Of a stretch of DNA of 64,000 bases, positions 50,820 to 63,960 are shown piece by piece. The stretch is from Paraescarpia echinospica. Taxonomy: Eukaryota > Annelida > Polychaeta > Sabellida > Siboglinidae. Location of the stretch: NCBI GenBank assembly GCA_020002185.1, contig CM034541.1, positions 32,735,852-32,799,851 on the forward strand, read 5' to 3'. Numbering within the stretch: the first letter of the stretch is position 1; each line of letters starts with the position of its first letter. A program made the position numbers and the translations under genes. The notes under the pieces were generated by a model. That model ran no database searches and was not told the DNA's origin. It saw nothing but the letters and a program-made list of their open reading frames with translations.

Positions 50820-53130
50820 TTTGGATGTTACAGTCGTAGTTTTGTGGAAAAATTATTTATTGTACCGGTAAAGCGTTGGGGAGACTTTCTTTGACTTTTT
50901 GGTTTATTTGATACATTTTTATTAGCAGTGAACATATCTTTAAAATATTCTGCAACGGTTCTAGATTTATATCTGTAGAAAAATTTCATGCATGACAGTT
51001 TAGAAAGGTCGTCTGATTTTAGTAGTTCTAGTTCTTTAAGTAAAGGTGTACTGCGTGAATTATATTTACTATTTGATACAGATCCAATTGCTTCATTTTG
51101 TAGTTTGTTTATTTGTCTATTTCGCCGCCCCAAACTAATATGCCACAGCTCAGGTGCGACATATGTAGCGAAGAATATATTATATGTAGGGCGTATGTTG
51201 GTATGCAGTGTTCTACTAGTAAGAATACAACATATCCTTGATAGTTTGTTAGCTATAAACTTTTGATGAGGAGACCATGTTAAGTTAGAGTCTATTATTA
51301 CTCCAAGAAATTTAAATTGTGTCACCCGTTCTATCGTTATGTTATTGATTTTTATATTAGGCATTTCGTGGTTCTTTAACTTTCTCTATTTATAGTGAAA
51401 GATAATAATTTGTGTTTTTGCAGCATTCAGGGACTCTTTATTTACTACTAGCCAGCCTGTTATTTGACTCAATTCTGAATTTATATTGTTGGAAGTAGCC
51501 AAGTCATTATTTTGATCGTCTCTTAATGTATTTAGTGTGCTCAGCAGGGTGGTATCATCTGCATACATGACTGGCCAGAAATTGGTGCTTGCTGTTGCAA
51601 GATCATTGATGTATATTAGGAATAACAATGGCCCTGTAACTGAACCTTGATGGACTCTAGTAGTAATCATTTCTAAAGGTGATTGTATGTGGTTAAATTT
51701 TACATATTGTTGTCTGTGTACTAACTAGTTTTTAAACCATTCTAGCCCAGTATTTTATGCCATACTATTCGAGTTTGTTGACAAGGATTGTATGATCAAT
51801 TGTGTCATAAGCCTTTGCAAAATCGAAAAATATATTTCCATTGGCAACCTTTTTTTGTGAAGAGTTAAGTATATTCTGTCAACTAATTCAGATATTGCCA
51901 GTTCAGCAGAATATTCAGCTCTGAAGCCGTACTGATTTTAGTGGAGCAGCTTACTATGAGTGAGATAATCGAATAATTGAGAATAAACAATTTTTTTAAA
52001 GACTTAGGAATGCATGGCAAAATATATATAGATCTGTAGTTGTTGAAGTTATGATTATCATCTTTTGAACGATGACGGCAGCACACGGGTCACTGTCTAC
52101 AGAAAACCAACACACACGGACCAATATTTGAATTTCAGCTCCAATCACCACATTGAGCAGAAGCGATCAGTGGTCAGAACACAGGGCAGAACAACTCACA
52201 AACACAGACGAAGACAAAGCCACCGAAACAGCACATATCAGAGCAGCGCTCAGAGCCAAAAACTACAGAGAGTGGATGTTCAACATCACCAAGAAAAAGA
52301 CACCAAGTGCAGAAAAACAGACCAGCCAAATACCGAACATCCCTTTACCATACGTGCTCAACCTGTCAGAGAAATGTATCACCATTTCCCGGGAACATGG
52401 ATTGGGGACGTATCACAAACCTTACAACACCATAAGATCAATCGTAGTGAACCCTAAGGACAAACCCACAAGAACAACAATATATTAGATTGGATGTCCG
52501 GACTTTCATCAGACCTATGTAGGCGAAACCAGCAGAGCACTAGTAGCCCGACTCAAAGAACACAGAAACACCAGGGGCCCACACACAACAGTAGGTGAAC
52601 ACAGAGTGAATGAGGGCCACAAACTCTCGGATAAAGACGCAAAGGTATTCTCTAGAGAAAACAACTTCTAGAGAAGAAAAATCAGTGAGGCGATTGAATT
52701 CAGAGAGAGGCGACCAGAAATCAACAGAGATTCCGGATACAACCTTCTCGCGATCTTCCTGAAAGTGTTGTCATGTGACAGTTACCAACACAGTCACATG
52801 ACGACCGAGAGTGACGCAAACCAACGCTGATGAAGACGTCGACAGCATCGTTTAGAGCAACATAGGACTCTGAAAGGTAACTTACCATATTTTCAAAACT
52901 AGGAAGAATTGTTGTCATGTCCCATGCTTGTTTTTGCCTTTAAGTTATTTATTACATTTATTGTATCGTTTTCACTGACAGGTGTAAATTGGAAGTTAGA
53001 ATATATTTTTTTATTTAGGTATGATTTGAATTTCATTTCCTATTAAAGTTTAATGTGTTTGCAAGCTGTGGTCCAAAATTTGTGAAGATGCTTTTGAGTT
53101 GGTTCAGAAATGCATTTTGGATATGTTGAT
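50820..53130 (-). mobile_element. CR1/jockey-like non-LTR element, interrupted by a Penelope fragment
   Basis: Minus-strand reverse transcriptase pieces: TPVSENDTINVINNLKAK near 52930-53010, [20 protein letters not shown] near 52030, VHQGSVTGPLLFLIYINDL and MYADDTTLLSTL near 51560-51650, and the C-terminal FKFLGVIIDSNLTWSPHQKF at 51300 down to 50830. Between about 52068 and 52870 the homology is replaced by a plus-strand Penelope-like fragment, so that element inserted here (or a deletion accompanied it). Multiple stops. Confidence 0.75.
52068..52870 (+). mobile_element. Penelope-like retroelement, 3' part with GIY-YIG endonuclease
   Basis: Encodes the end of a Penelope reverse transcriptase ([34 protein letters not shown], then [13 protein letters not shown] and [18 protein letters not shown]) followed by a GIY-YIG nuclease (CPDFHQTYVGETSRALVARL, KEHRNTRGPHTTVGEHRV) over several frames with stops. 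Inactive. Confidence 0.8.
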
Positions 53131-55940
53131 AATATCATATATCGTTTGCCTTGATGTTTTGATGTTGTTCGTACACATTTAATTACGTGTACGGTATACT
53201 AAGAAATATCTAAATAAACTTTATTTCTTGTTACTTACCTTACTTCTTTTGTTTTATTTTCCAACTTTATCTTAGTTTATTTATATTTGGTCAAGGTAAT
53301 TAGGACATACCATACTTCTAAGTATTATCTGTCTCATTTTTTATTTATATTTTGACCGATAACAATATTTTTTTTGGAAATTGTAATTAACAAATCAAAT
53401 ACACAGATTCGTGAAGCTAATGTTACTTACACATACTTCTGTTTAGTCAAGTTAGCCTGTGCAGCAACTATTGGCTGACAACAATAAAACACGTCAAAAC
53501 CACGCTATCCATGGTGACTGTTTGAATAGCTTGAAGTAGTTTGAATAGGTTTTCATACAATGTTTTGGCATGAAATATACTGGTGGGGGCACAAATCGTG
53601 CGTCCAATCGTGTTTTGTCGTTTAAAAAAACTTTATCAAATTCCTCCGTTAGATATATATGTGCTATCTCACTAACACATATTCCGTCAAATTTCTGCAA
53701 ACAAACTGTTAAAAAAGTTGTTTTGAGTCAATTGCTTACGAAAATAGATCGGCAGAATCAAAATCTCTTAAAAGACACCTGCGTAAAAAAAACACGCCTT
53801 GTAAATCTCTCTCTGGCCAAAATGTATCACCTGAATCAGTGAGAGATCGGACAGTGTACAGGTGTACTAAAATGGGCCAAGAGCGTTAAAACATGAGATT
53901 TCAGTAACACGATTTTTAGCTGGCACGGATTTTCCGGTCAAGATTGTACATCATCTTCTCGGACGAAAATGTAAGCATATATATGTTCGTATCAATAACC
54001 ATTGTCGTCCGATATTTGTAAATATATTTAATTTACTTTTGAATGCAATCAATGACAATGATATGTATCGTACTGGACATTTAGCCTGAGTCTTGACTTA
54101 AGCCTATTGAACACTATCAGTATCAGACAATAAATTTGTATATTTTTATTAGTGCCTAGTCAGGCTAGTGGCATCATGCACAACCGAATACATATATATG
54201 CTGGTTTAATAAAAATATTAAGAAGTTGTATCGCATATAATCGATATTCCAAACCAGTACCATTCTAAAAAAATAGAGTGCAAACAAAGTGATCCACCAA
54301 AGTTTATTTCAGTGACAAATTTATGTCACGATGTTCGCAAAAACATCACCTGCGACACTGGGGCGATATTGATAGTCACATCCTGCGTCCGATGCCAAAA
54401 TATACCTCAAATGCACGTTTGATTAACTTTATTTGAAACACAAAACCTTGTATGCGCCCCTGACACATACATCCTCCTATGCAAAGCAATTATGCAAGAC
54501 AAGTGTAGATTGAAATAAGCCAACTTAATGACATTTAGCTTTATTCGTTTATATAACTCATAAACTACAACATAAATATATCAATACATGTTCACAGCAA
54601 GCATGCCGACCCTAATGGTATTGCTAACTACTACCCACAAGTCGTAGACGTATTACCAACCACCAGTACTAACTATCTCACGACACTATATTTACCATTG
54701 ACACAGTATCGGTGGGGGTCACTCCGTCACCAGGTCACCTAGCACCATTAGCAGCCTACTTTATTTACCGCACTAAAAACCCTGAGTACACTACTGAGAT
54801 CCAGTAAGAGGGAAAAGCCTAGGGGCTAGGCCAAACCTCGTGTACTTATATAACAGGGAAAAGCGTCCAATAATCTACATTGTATACAATTATGCACCAA
54901 GTGTGGTACCGGGAGGAGGACGGGAGACAAAATCACAACTTGAATAACAATAAACCAATAGCAATAACAAATTCAACAATAAAACACAAAATGAAGTAAA
55001 TGATTCGTCAAGCGAAAACCACGCGCAGGACCGCTCAATCAAGATCTCCGTGAACAGCGCATTGGGACGAGCCCGTTCATACTACGGGGACTAATTACTG
55101 CTATGTAATCTTACGCGTACGAGTAAGTCCGCTCTCTATATTGTCCACCAGGTTACCGTTGGCCTACTCCGCTAGGGGACACCACCTTCCTTCTTACACT
55201 GCTACTTCACATAGGATATTTTGTTGCACGTTTTTGCTCTTTGCTCTTAGTAACCGATACATCTGATTATTGGCGTATTTACTGTGATATCCTACAATAT
55301 CTCGATAGTCAGCATAACGTATTCTGCCTTTTTCTGGTGATATGTGCCCTGTGGCGAGTACTCAAACATATATTAAAAATATAAATCTGGCTAACCGGTT
55401 ATGTTGTCAATTAATGACAATTTCGTAAGCCAAGACTCTCACCTGACGTGTTTAAAATCGAAAAGACTATTATACATTTACACGGGAAATTGATGAAACG
55501 TTCATCTGTAGCGTAGGAAAATACGTCAATTCCGCTATTTTTGTGCGATGTCAGGGGTAAGATATTCAGCCAATAAGCGTCGAGGATCGTAGGTCCTATA
55601 ATAGGGCCAGTGTAAAATTCACTTCTGTCGGCAGGGCCTGGCCGTAGAAATAAATTTTACAATTATTTGCGTGCCTCGGTCGGGCTTGGGCCTAAATTCT
55701 AGTGTTATAGCCTGGGGCAGGCCTGGCTTGAGATATTTTGCGTGCCACGACTGTAACTACTAAGTGCGGGCCTATCTTGGACTAAACTTAAACATTTACA
55801 AATATCGGACAGCAATGGTTATTGTTACGAACATAGGCCCTATATATGCTTACATTTTCATTCGAGACGATGATGTACAATCATGACCGGAAAATTCGTG
55901 TCAAGGCAAAATCAATCGGTATCACGGGGCTTTCCTCGGG
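53131..55940. other. No supported gene
   Basis: Mostly AT-rich sequence. Overlapping ORFs on both strands at 53494-53842 have no recognisable content. 55630-55780 has a GGCCTGG-rich stretch like that at 45.54-45.70 kb. Confidence 0.4.
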
Positions 55941-55949
55941 AATCGGCGA

Positions 55950-57830
55950 CAAGCAGTAGTGATCAACGATGCTACCTCAGGCTACGTCACGATGCGCTCT
56001 GGAGTACCACAAGGGTCAGTCGCACTATTCCTGGCCTATATCAACGACCTCCCAGAGCAACTCACCTCTCAGACACGCCTGTTTGCTGATGACACCGTTG
56101 CTTATCACCTCTCCACCACAGACCACGACTAACGCCAGCTACAACTCGACCTCCAACGATTGGAACGGTGGGAACAACGATGGGACATGGCTTTCCACCC
56201 AGGGAAATGTACGACTTTCCCTGTCACCCGCAAGAGGACTACTGCAGAGTGCCAGTACCTAGTCCATGGCCATACTGTCACCTCTGCCAAGTACCAAGGC
56301 GTTGCCATCAATCGAGACCTCAGTTTGGACCAGCACATTGACAACGTCTATGCATGCTAAAGCCAACAAGAACCAGGCTTCTTATGTCGCAACATCAAGA
56401 TCAGCGCCACCTAGCTGAAGGAGACTGCATACAAGACCGTCAAGATCCGCCAGGTGAAGCGAACTTGTGTATATATTCGGGTTCAGATATATTGTAAAAC
56501 TTAATACAAAAACATATGCAATGTACAGGTTTTCAAAATGTATTCACCCCCACCGAATAACAAACATATCAGTATTAATAAATTTCCAGAGGGAGACTCG
56601 TCAGCCTCCTACACACTCTTATCATTGAGATGACATAACCATATAAATATATCTTCTAAGTCACATCTCATTTATACAAGTAGTAGAACAATTTCTTCCA
56701 TCATATTCCATAAAAACTTCCATAAAAAGGTCGTAGAACGTCTACACTCGTGGCCATCGTAGGGTAAATATGTGTCAAATGAATGTTCGAGATCAAAGAT
56801 ACCATATCTCGACACGGACGTCAACTTGGATCTGTTCTGGCCGTCTGTAGCCCTCCGATGTCGACTCAGCTTGGTTATAGGGAATTTCCCCCTTCTTTCG
56901 GGAATTCAGTCTGGACGCAGAAACCGCCTATTCGCGAGTATCAGCCCTACAGGTCACTCGACTTCACGCACAAACGTGTAGACCTTGTTAGTCCTCGCCC
57001 AGACCAGACACTCCAGTATTCTCTTCTAGAATATACATGAATGTAAGATTTAATCGTCTACGCAACCGCTCGGTATTGCTTCTATGTATGGGTTTGATAA
57101 CCACACTGTAATAATCTCTCATTACAGAGGAGACCAGATTACATCGTCCTTTCTGCGGATCATACTGGAATGGTGTGTTAATGAACAATATACTTCGCAT
57201 CTGTCATGTGATCCCTGCTGACGCTGACACCATTGTAATACTTTCACCGCCCAACAGGTAATACAATAATTCAACATGTATATAAAAATTAATTATAGCA
57301 ACATTCCTATACGCAGTGAAATGATCCCATATAAATTTCCACCCGCACCACAGTTCCTATTCATATAAAGCTGCCTACCTTTCTATAATTATTACATATT
57401 AAATTCAACTTTCCTACCTGTTTATTCTTACTATAATGTAATGTTTCCCCGGTTCTTTAAAAGTTGACCCTATGCCATCTCCCCAGTGCATTCACACTAT
57501 TGCGTAAGCATTAGCCAGCCGTCAATAGCCGTACGGGGTAGCATGTGTTAAGTTCTTAACATAACATCGTGACAAAGACCGTCGTTCGTCCCACACTGGA
57601 GTATGTCTGCACAGGACGGGACCCCTACACACAGCGTAACATTGACAAGATCGAGGCAGTCCAGAGAAGAGCCGCTCGGTTTGTGGTCAACCAGTACCAG
57701 AAGACATCTAGTGCAGAACCAAGTACAGACAACATTCTTTCCTTGGAAAGAACTGCCGGAAACAGCTGTGGCTGCCAGTACCCTTGACACATTCAAGGCA
57801 AGGGTGCCACAAATCCAAATCTAGATCTTC
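55950..57830 (+). mobile_element. Non-LTR reverse transcriptase fragment, interrupted by a 1.1-kb insertion
   Basis: 55955-56460 encodes SGVPQGSVALFLAYINDLPE, the site RLFADDTVAYHLST, RWDMAFHPGKCTTFPVTRKR and YQGVAINRDLSLDQHIDNV, ending in a TAYKTVK motif. The C-terminal continuation (PTLEYVCTGRDPYTQRNIDK, IEAVQRRAARFVVNQY, LPETAVAASTLDTFKARV) is at 57566-57820. The two parts are separated by about 56462-57560, which has no recognisable coding content and is probably another insertion. Stops in both parts. Confidence 0.75.
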
Positions 57831-58694
57831 CATAGTTAGATTATGTAGGGGAGTGGATCTTATTTTAATTACTCATTTACTTATTTATTATTTATTTATT
57901 TGTATTTATTTGTTTTACATTTTATTCATTTGTATATGTTTGGTTTTTGGGGTTTGGTTTTATTTCTATTTTACATTTTTATAGTGAATATTCTCTTTAG
58001 GTCTTACTCTCTAGATATTCTTCTCTTGGTAAAAACAATTCCTACCTCCTCGCAACCCCCAAAATGCGGCAGAATAATCAACATAAAAGGATGATGATGG
58101 TGATGAATTAGCCGCTCGAACAGGGCACAAATACACGACGGCAACCGTGGTCGGTTGTCGAGCCGGAGTGCTCAGGCGTGACTGACGTGACAAGCCAGTC
58201 GTCCTGTCCAGCGTTACTGACCCTGTTTCTGAATAGTCAACGCCACGTACTGAAACCAATTAATCACGCCCAAAAGTGTGATATCGAATAACGAAATGTT
58301 CTTTTACTAATTAATCCTGCACGAAAAGTCACAAATTATATCCTCCCGTTAACCTCATTCATTTTATTGAAGTCATTTTACGGCATTAGGCCCCTGTTTA
58401 TGCATATTTCATGTACTATCTCACGGTGGTTGGATTCACTTCCTCTGCATGTAAATGTTTTGTTGTATTAACGCGATATATATATATATATATATATATG
58501 TTGCTTATGAGATTATTCCCCCATGGGGACAATAAACAACATATTATCTTGTTATGAAATCAATGTTGTTACGTGTAATAAGAATTATTCGACATGTTTA
58601 GGGTAGGACATTATATATAGCAAACCAATACGAACAGAAAGGATTTTCAGACCAGTCACACGTACATGTCTTGTGAGTAAGATGTTGGTCCTAC
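57831..58694. other. No supported gene; AT microsatellite
   Basis: Contains ATTT-rich sequence (57870-57985), a moderately GC-rich stretch at 58100-58230 and a (TA)n run at about 58480-58499. Confidence 0.4.
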
Positions 58695-58986
58695 CTGGGC
58701 CACTGTTCGGACGATCTTTCTTCAAGTTTAGCAGTTCACTGTCCTGTTTGTCATTGTGTTCACGCAATGCTCTCATGTCACTCGCCATCTGCTTGACTTG
58801 AGCTTGTAAAGCGATCACGGAGCTCTTCCATATCTCAACGTCGACACCGGGTCCTTGTATCTGGCCGCAGTCACTTGTCGGCACGTTGAACGTGTACACA
58901 CAGCCAGGATCGGCCGAAGTACTCAGTCCGACTGTCTGGAATATGACGATCAGCAGGATGCACACAGGTATAACTAATCTCGCCAT
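58695..58986 (-). CDS. Short-chain collagen C4-like gene, exon 1 (signal peptide and coiled coil)
   Basis: ATG at 58986 starts a signal peptide (ARLVIPVCILLIVIFQTVGL), then CVYTFNVPTSDCGQIQG and a coiled coil (WKSSVIALQAQVKQMASDMR ...). The donor CCCAG|GTAGGA at 58695 leaves phase 1, which fits the phase-1 middle exon at 45380 exactly, giving a Gly-Pro-Gly bridge. This implies a 13.3-kb intron that now contains several retroelements. Exons between cannot be ruled out. Confidence in the exon is high; in its pairing with 45.3 kb, good but not certain, since tandem paralogues are common in this family. Confidence 0.72.
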
Positions 58987-59835
58987 GATTGACGCCGTCA
59001 ACGCAGATTTGATAGTTGTTGAACTGTAACAACGTAAGTCTGTCGTACTCCTCTCTGACCTTCTGCCACGGCGACAAATGAGGCCGAATGGCGACCAGGA
59101 AGTTTCGACTACTGTTGAAGGTTGAATCTGTTAGACCGAGACACTGTGGGTGTAAGACCACATTCAGGATTCGTCCGCCAATACCGAGTTAAAGAGTCCC
59201 CTTGAAAAAACCGTTTTGGTGTGATGTGTGATTTTTTTGGAACACTTTGACATGGGATATGTTGGTCCAGTGGATACTGAATGTACTATTGCATTAGATC
59301 TTTCACGATGTAGCAATAAATATACCCTTGTTCGAAGTCGCTGGCGTATTCGCACATTAGCTATTTTGGAGATCGCATTAATATTTCAAAATCCGTCACC
59401 ATATTGTGGGAAAATTGAGGGGTATCAGTTTGGGTGGATTTTTCTGAAAAACGAGGTAAGAGAATTTCACGAATTTCCACAGCATTTGCGTCAATGGAGG
59501 TTAAATATGCTGTGAAAATGTTCAAACTTTGCAGGAAAAGAAGGAAACGTTATAATGGCCACCTATGTAAAATCTTATATGGTGTTACCCCTGTGGAAAA
59601 AGCTATTGTGTGGCTGTTGATAAAGCGCTTGCTTTCATGTATAGCGGAAATTAATCGTGTGACACGACGCATCTAGGCCAAGCCCGTAGCCAGAGTGTTC
59701 GCGCGGCTCATGTGAAAACTCCTTTTTGTGAACCCCCCTTTCTTCAAAATGTTAACCCTCTCAAAAACGGCAAATTCCCCCAAAACTCAGAAAATAACCT
59801 TATTTTATAAATTTAAATGCTCCCCCACACACCAT
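58987..59835. other. Upstream region of the collagen C4-like gene; no gene supported
   Basis: Short ORFs on the plus strand (59228-59515, 59434-59676) have no recognisable domain. A promoter for exon 1 must lie here or further right but no TATA box stands out. Confidence 0.35.
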
Positions 59836-61560
59836 AATGTAATCGAAGGTTAAACAAGGTCACATATGTTTATTGCGTACACCACCGTTGTTTACACACC
59901 CAATTATTATAGGTAAACATGTATGCATATTCCTTTTGACTTAATATACATAATAACATATTAGTATACACGTGTTTGGTCGTTATCACGGCGTGGAAGT
60001 GAAAGGACTTGCCCAAGATGTAGTTAGGGTGTTCAGGAAGAGAGGAAAAAATCACATATTATAATTAATTGGGCAAACCGTCAGATGTTCTGATGAAAGG
60101 GACACTTCTATATGCACTAGGGCGTTCTTTCTTTTTGTGGCGCAATTTCAGTGTGACACCGTTCTTTGCAGTTTCTTTTAGCGGCGTCTTTTTACGGTGC
60201 GACACCGATAAAAAGGTCCATGCCACGAGATCGTGACAGTTCTCTGTTGTTGATTTATTACATAACGAATGTGGACCGAGGTGTGTACGAAAACGACAAT
60301 GTTACAATTGATGTTGTACAGCTACTGGTCATGTATTGACATTATATTCGATCTAAATGTTCGTTAATTTGAGTAATTACACCACGTTCCTTATTACCGC
60401 TCGAGCCGCATAAGCCAAATAGTCCCTATATTATATAACTATCTGAGTTTGTTTAATTTGTGAAAGCCAATTAGTAATTGCACTCTAACACTCTGACTGT
60501 GTATGATGTAAGTAATAATGATGCGGTGTTGCCTTGTTATTATTAAGAGTGATGATTTGATTGCACTGTGCCTATGGATGTTGTGTTTATCATAAACAAA
60601 TGTTTGTGTGTAGAAAAATAGTTGGGATTGTGACAAGTTGCATTAATTTCAATTCCACACATAGAACTTATAATCTTATTTTAACTGTAAAGTGTCAGAT
60701 CACAATGGCAGGCTCTTTATCGTTTGTAATCATTGTTGATAATGTGTGTAATATGTACAACTGATAGCACGACAGCTTAATATAAGCTGCTCCGTTGCCA
60801 ATTCTCAATGATTTGCAATAGCTATATGTTTGTGGTAGGATACTGACATATTTCTAACTTGAGAAATGTGGAAACATATACAGTTGTGATCACCGTGTCA
60901 TTTATTGTAAGACAGGCACTTGTCTTCTTTCTTTGAAGACATGGTGTTGGTTCTGCACCCTTACTGAATGCTAGGACTAGTCTCTGTTAATTGTCATAAC
61001 AAGTACCTCAACAGAGTTAGTGTATGGTAGTGAAATGAAAGCGGAATGAAAGATTATTATCTTCGTTTCTGTATTGGCCTTCTGGATGCTTAAAGAAGCT
61101 TCTGGAAGAACAGCCAGTCTCAGTTGCAATGAAGTGAGTTTACTTTGTGCCTGGATGCGATACAGTCCACTGGAACAATGATTGTGTTTTATTTGCTTTT
61201 AAAACAATTGTGCTGACATTAGTATTATTGTTTGTGTTGGCAGATGACTCGCCTCTGTAGTCTCTTTGTTCGTTCGAAATGTAACACCGAACTTGGTGAA
61301 CGGATCTAAATAAAGGGAAGACGTTTGATTCCACATTAGTGCATTTGGCGTTGAGAAGTTTGGTGCACTGGGACATGTATATCATGGATGAGTTTAGCAA
61401 GAAGAATTATAGCAATCCAAAGTTCAGGATGTTATGGGAAGTATGCAGATATTGCTGGTCATCATCAGGACTGGAATATATGGCAACTATATATAGAACC
61501 TTTCGCTGCAATTATACATTGACTAACCATCTACGATCACATACTTACCATACTAGGTAA
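59836..61560. repeat. Longer copy of the dispersed repeat also present at 38.62-38.98 / 42.18-42.46 kb
   Basis: 59836-60115 and 61385-61560 match the two halves of the shorter copy. The intervening 60.13-61.38 kb is unique to this copy and contains no ORF above 90 codons or recognised domain. It could be a complete non-autonomous element, with the other an internal-deletion derivative. Confidence 0.7.
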
Positions 61561-62129
61561 CAACCTTATATCGTACCACATTTTGACGAGGATATAGTTA
61601 GTTTTCCAAACGTATATGAAATGCCCATTTTTTTCTAATTAAATGAAGTAGATATGCAACCATTGAAATGTAAAGACGTCTGCGGAAGCGAACATTAAAA
61701 AAAAAAATCATTCATCGGTCCGTGTCTATCGCTCGCCTACTATTTGCATATCGTAATATTTTATCCTTTTTCTAAAAAGCGTGACCACCCTCCGACACAA
61801 AAGCTATTGTGTGTTGTTTAGCTACCCAGGGCCGCCTGATTGATGCAGATGTTACAGGGAGAACGCTTTTCTGTGATCATTGGTGAATGAACGTGATGCC
61901 TGGATGTAGGGTCTATCCCCATTGCCACGTGTAAAAAGTACCGTCAATGGAAGAACAAGCGTGATCTGTGAGAGCTGATCTATGCATCTCTTTTTCATAT
62001 GTTTTTCTTTTGCTTTCGGTTTAGAGTTTGCTTATACGAACATCTTGTTTTAGGGGTTGTCGAATAAATTCGCGTTCTCGGCGTCTTCTTTATGTTCCTT
62101 GATGCCGGTTCCTCAGGTAAGCCTGACAC
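61561..62129. other. No supported feature
   Basis: AT-rich sequence between the dispersed repeat and the Penelope fragment. Confidence 0.35.
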
Positions 62130-63270
62130 ACCACCATGTCAAAGATTCAAGACACCTGATTGATGAACTGATATCAATGACCCTACTCGAAGACGAAATT
62201 TTTTACGTCCCACGATGTTGTAGCTCTCTTCACTAACACGTCTTTACCTAAGACTGTGAAGATAATCAAGACGAAACCACACGATTACACTACCCGTCAT
62301 GGCATACGTCTCAGGGCAAAATTGGAATTTGAAGAAATCATGGACGTTGTTCTGAACACAACCTATTTCACGTAAAGAAACATTGTGTATCAACACAAAG
62401 TTGGTTCATCAATGGCATACCATCAATCCCAACCTTTTCATGGAACATATCTAGCAAGCGGCCATCGCCACAGCTCATATCATCTGCAAAATTAGAATAT
62501 GGAGAAAAGATGAAGATATGGATGACACAACACGCGACCGACCATCTCAACAAAGTGGAGGAGATCCATTGGCACACGAAGAATAAACAGAAGGAACAAA
62601 GCCATTTTGGACACTTTACTAATAAGAAAAAATCAGGAGAGGTGAAACTAATGATCGAGAAGAATTCCCACACAGACCAATACCTATTACACCAGAAGAT
62701 GGGAGTGATCCGTACGTTGTTAGACAGATGCGAAACACTTGTGACAGAGGAAGAAGACATACGAAAAGAAAGAAAATACACAAAGGAAGCGCTAATGAGA
62801 TACGAGTATCCACAACGTTTCATAACAACATAGAACGACATAGAACAACAGAGAAAGATGAAACAAAAGAAGGGCGGTGACATCATGAAGAAGACTGTTG
62901 GAAAGACAAGAGCAAAGGCGGCTTGTGGTACTTCCGTACGTTCAAGGTCTATCCAAAACTATACCATGGATAATGAATAAGTAGGCTTACCAGGTTAGCA
63001 CAGCAATCAATCCTCACAACACCATCACGAGATCAGTGGTAAAACCAACATATAAAATGGAACCATACAATATGTGCGAAAGGGTGTAGTATATATAGCG
63101 TGTACGAACTTTAATGTCATATACATCGCCGAGACGAAACGTATCTTAGGAATCCGCTTCAAAGAACACAACGAAGACACCGATAAAACATTGGAAAGCA
63201 GACCAAACACCCGAAGCAGTAAAACATTGGAAACAGAGGAAACAAATCAGCTATCACCGATCACATGATG
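62130..63270 (+). mobile_element. Penelope-like retroelement fragment (reverse transcriptase and GIY-YIG)
   Basis: Broken frames encode an RT segment (HDVVALFTN near 62210, GIRLRAKLEFEEIMDVVLNT near 62300), AKMKIWMTQHATDHLNKVEE-type residues, the fingers end KNSHTDQYLLHQKMGVIRTL (62662-62720) and a GIY-YIG domain (GVVYIACTNFNVIYIAETKR, ILGIRFKEHNED; 63082-63180). Many stops and frame changes; inactive. Confidence 0.75.
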
Positions 63271-63492
63271 CAACTGATTCACATAGTAGACTGGGGAGCA
63301 AGTTTGTAGAGAAGGAGTCGGACTGAGACAAGATACATCTGTATTATAAAATCCAAAGACAGCATGAATCGAGATTAGGGCTGGTGACGTTCCATGTTTA
63401 CGACGATCTCCCGAAGAGCCACCAGGACGTGGCCGGGGGACACACACCGTATTGATACGTAAGCCTGCTCATAATGACTTTCGTGTCGCCGT

Positions 63493-63960
63493 CTAGCGAG
63501 AGCCGTCTGAAGGCTCGACAACTTCTATGTACAGGTTGGCCACAATGTGTGAGACAAGGGAACTCATGGCTGCAATGTGCTTTTGTTTGTAGAACTGTCC
63601 CTTGTATACGAAATACGTGGTGTTGAGGCAGAAGGTCAGCAGTTCAGTGATTTGGTCAATGTTGAGCCGGGTTTGCTGTTTCCATGTGGTGAGTTCTTCT
63701 AATTTACTGTTCACATGATCGTGTCTGGAACTTATTTGTTGATAAGCAGGGCTGACGACACTAGTTTCTGTTCGGGAGAAACTTCTAGGTCTTTGATCAG
63801 GTTGAAACAGTACCCGCTCTTCTTGCTGTGGCACGGTGGCTATGGGGATAAAATGTTGGTCAGTGTTTTAGCTGCTTTGTAGGATATCCCGACCCAGTCA
63901 AAAGAAAACATCTTGTGATATATACAGAGAAACACAACCGTGGAAGAACCGTCTTATTTG
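63493..63960 (-). mobile_element. Penelope-like reverse transcriptase fragment, opposite strand
   Basis: The 113-codon ORF (63834-63493) encodes NIDQITELLTFCLNTTYFVY, KGQFYKQKHIAAMSSLVSHI and VANLYIE, the Penelope RT region with TYF-x-Y-x-G-x-YKQ and the A-MSS motif. It may continue past 63834 toward the window edge. It lies tail-to-tail with the plus-strand Penelope fragment at 62.1-63.3 kb. Confidence 0.7.

Noticed and set aside
53494..53842. Overlapping ORFs on both strands
   Set aside because: No domain, and both strands are open across the same AT-rich stretch; no evidence for either.
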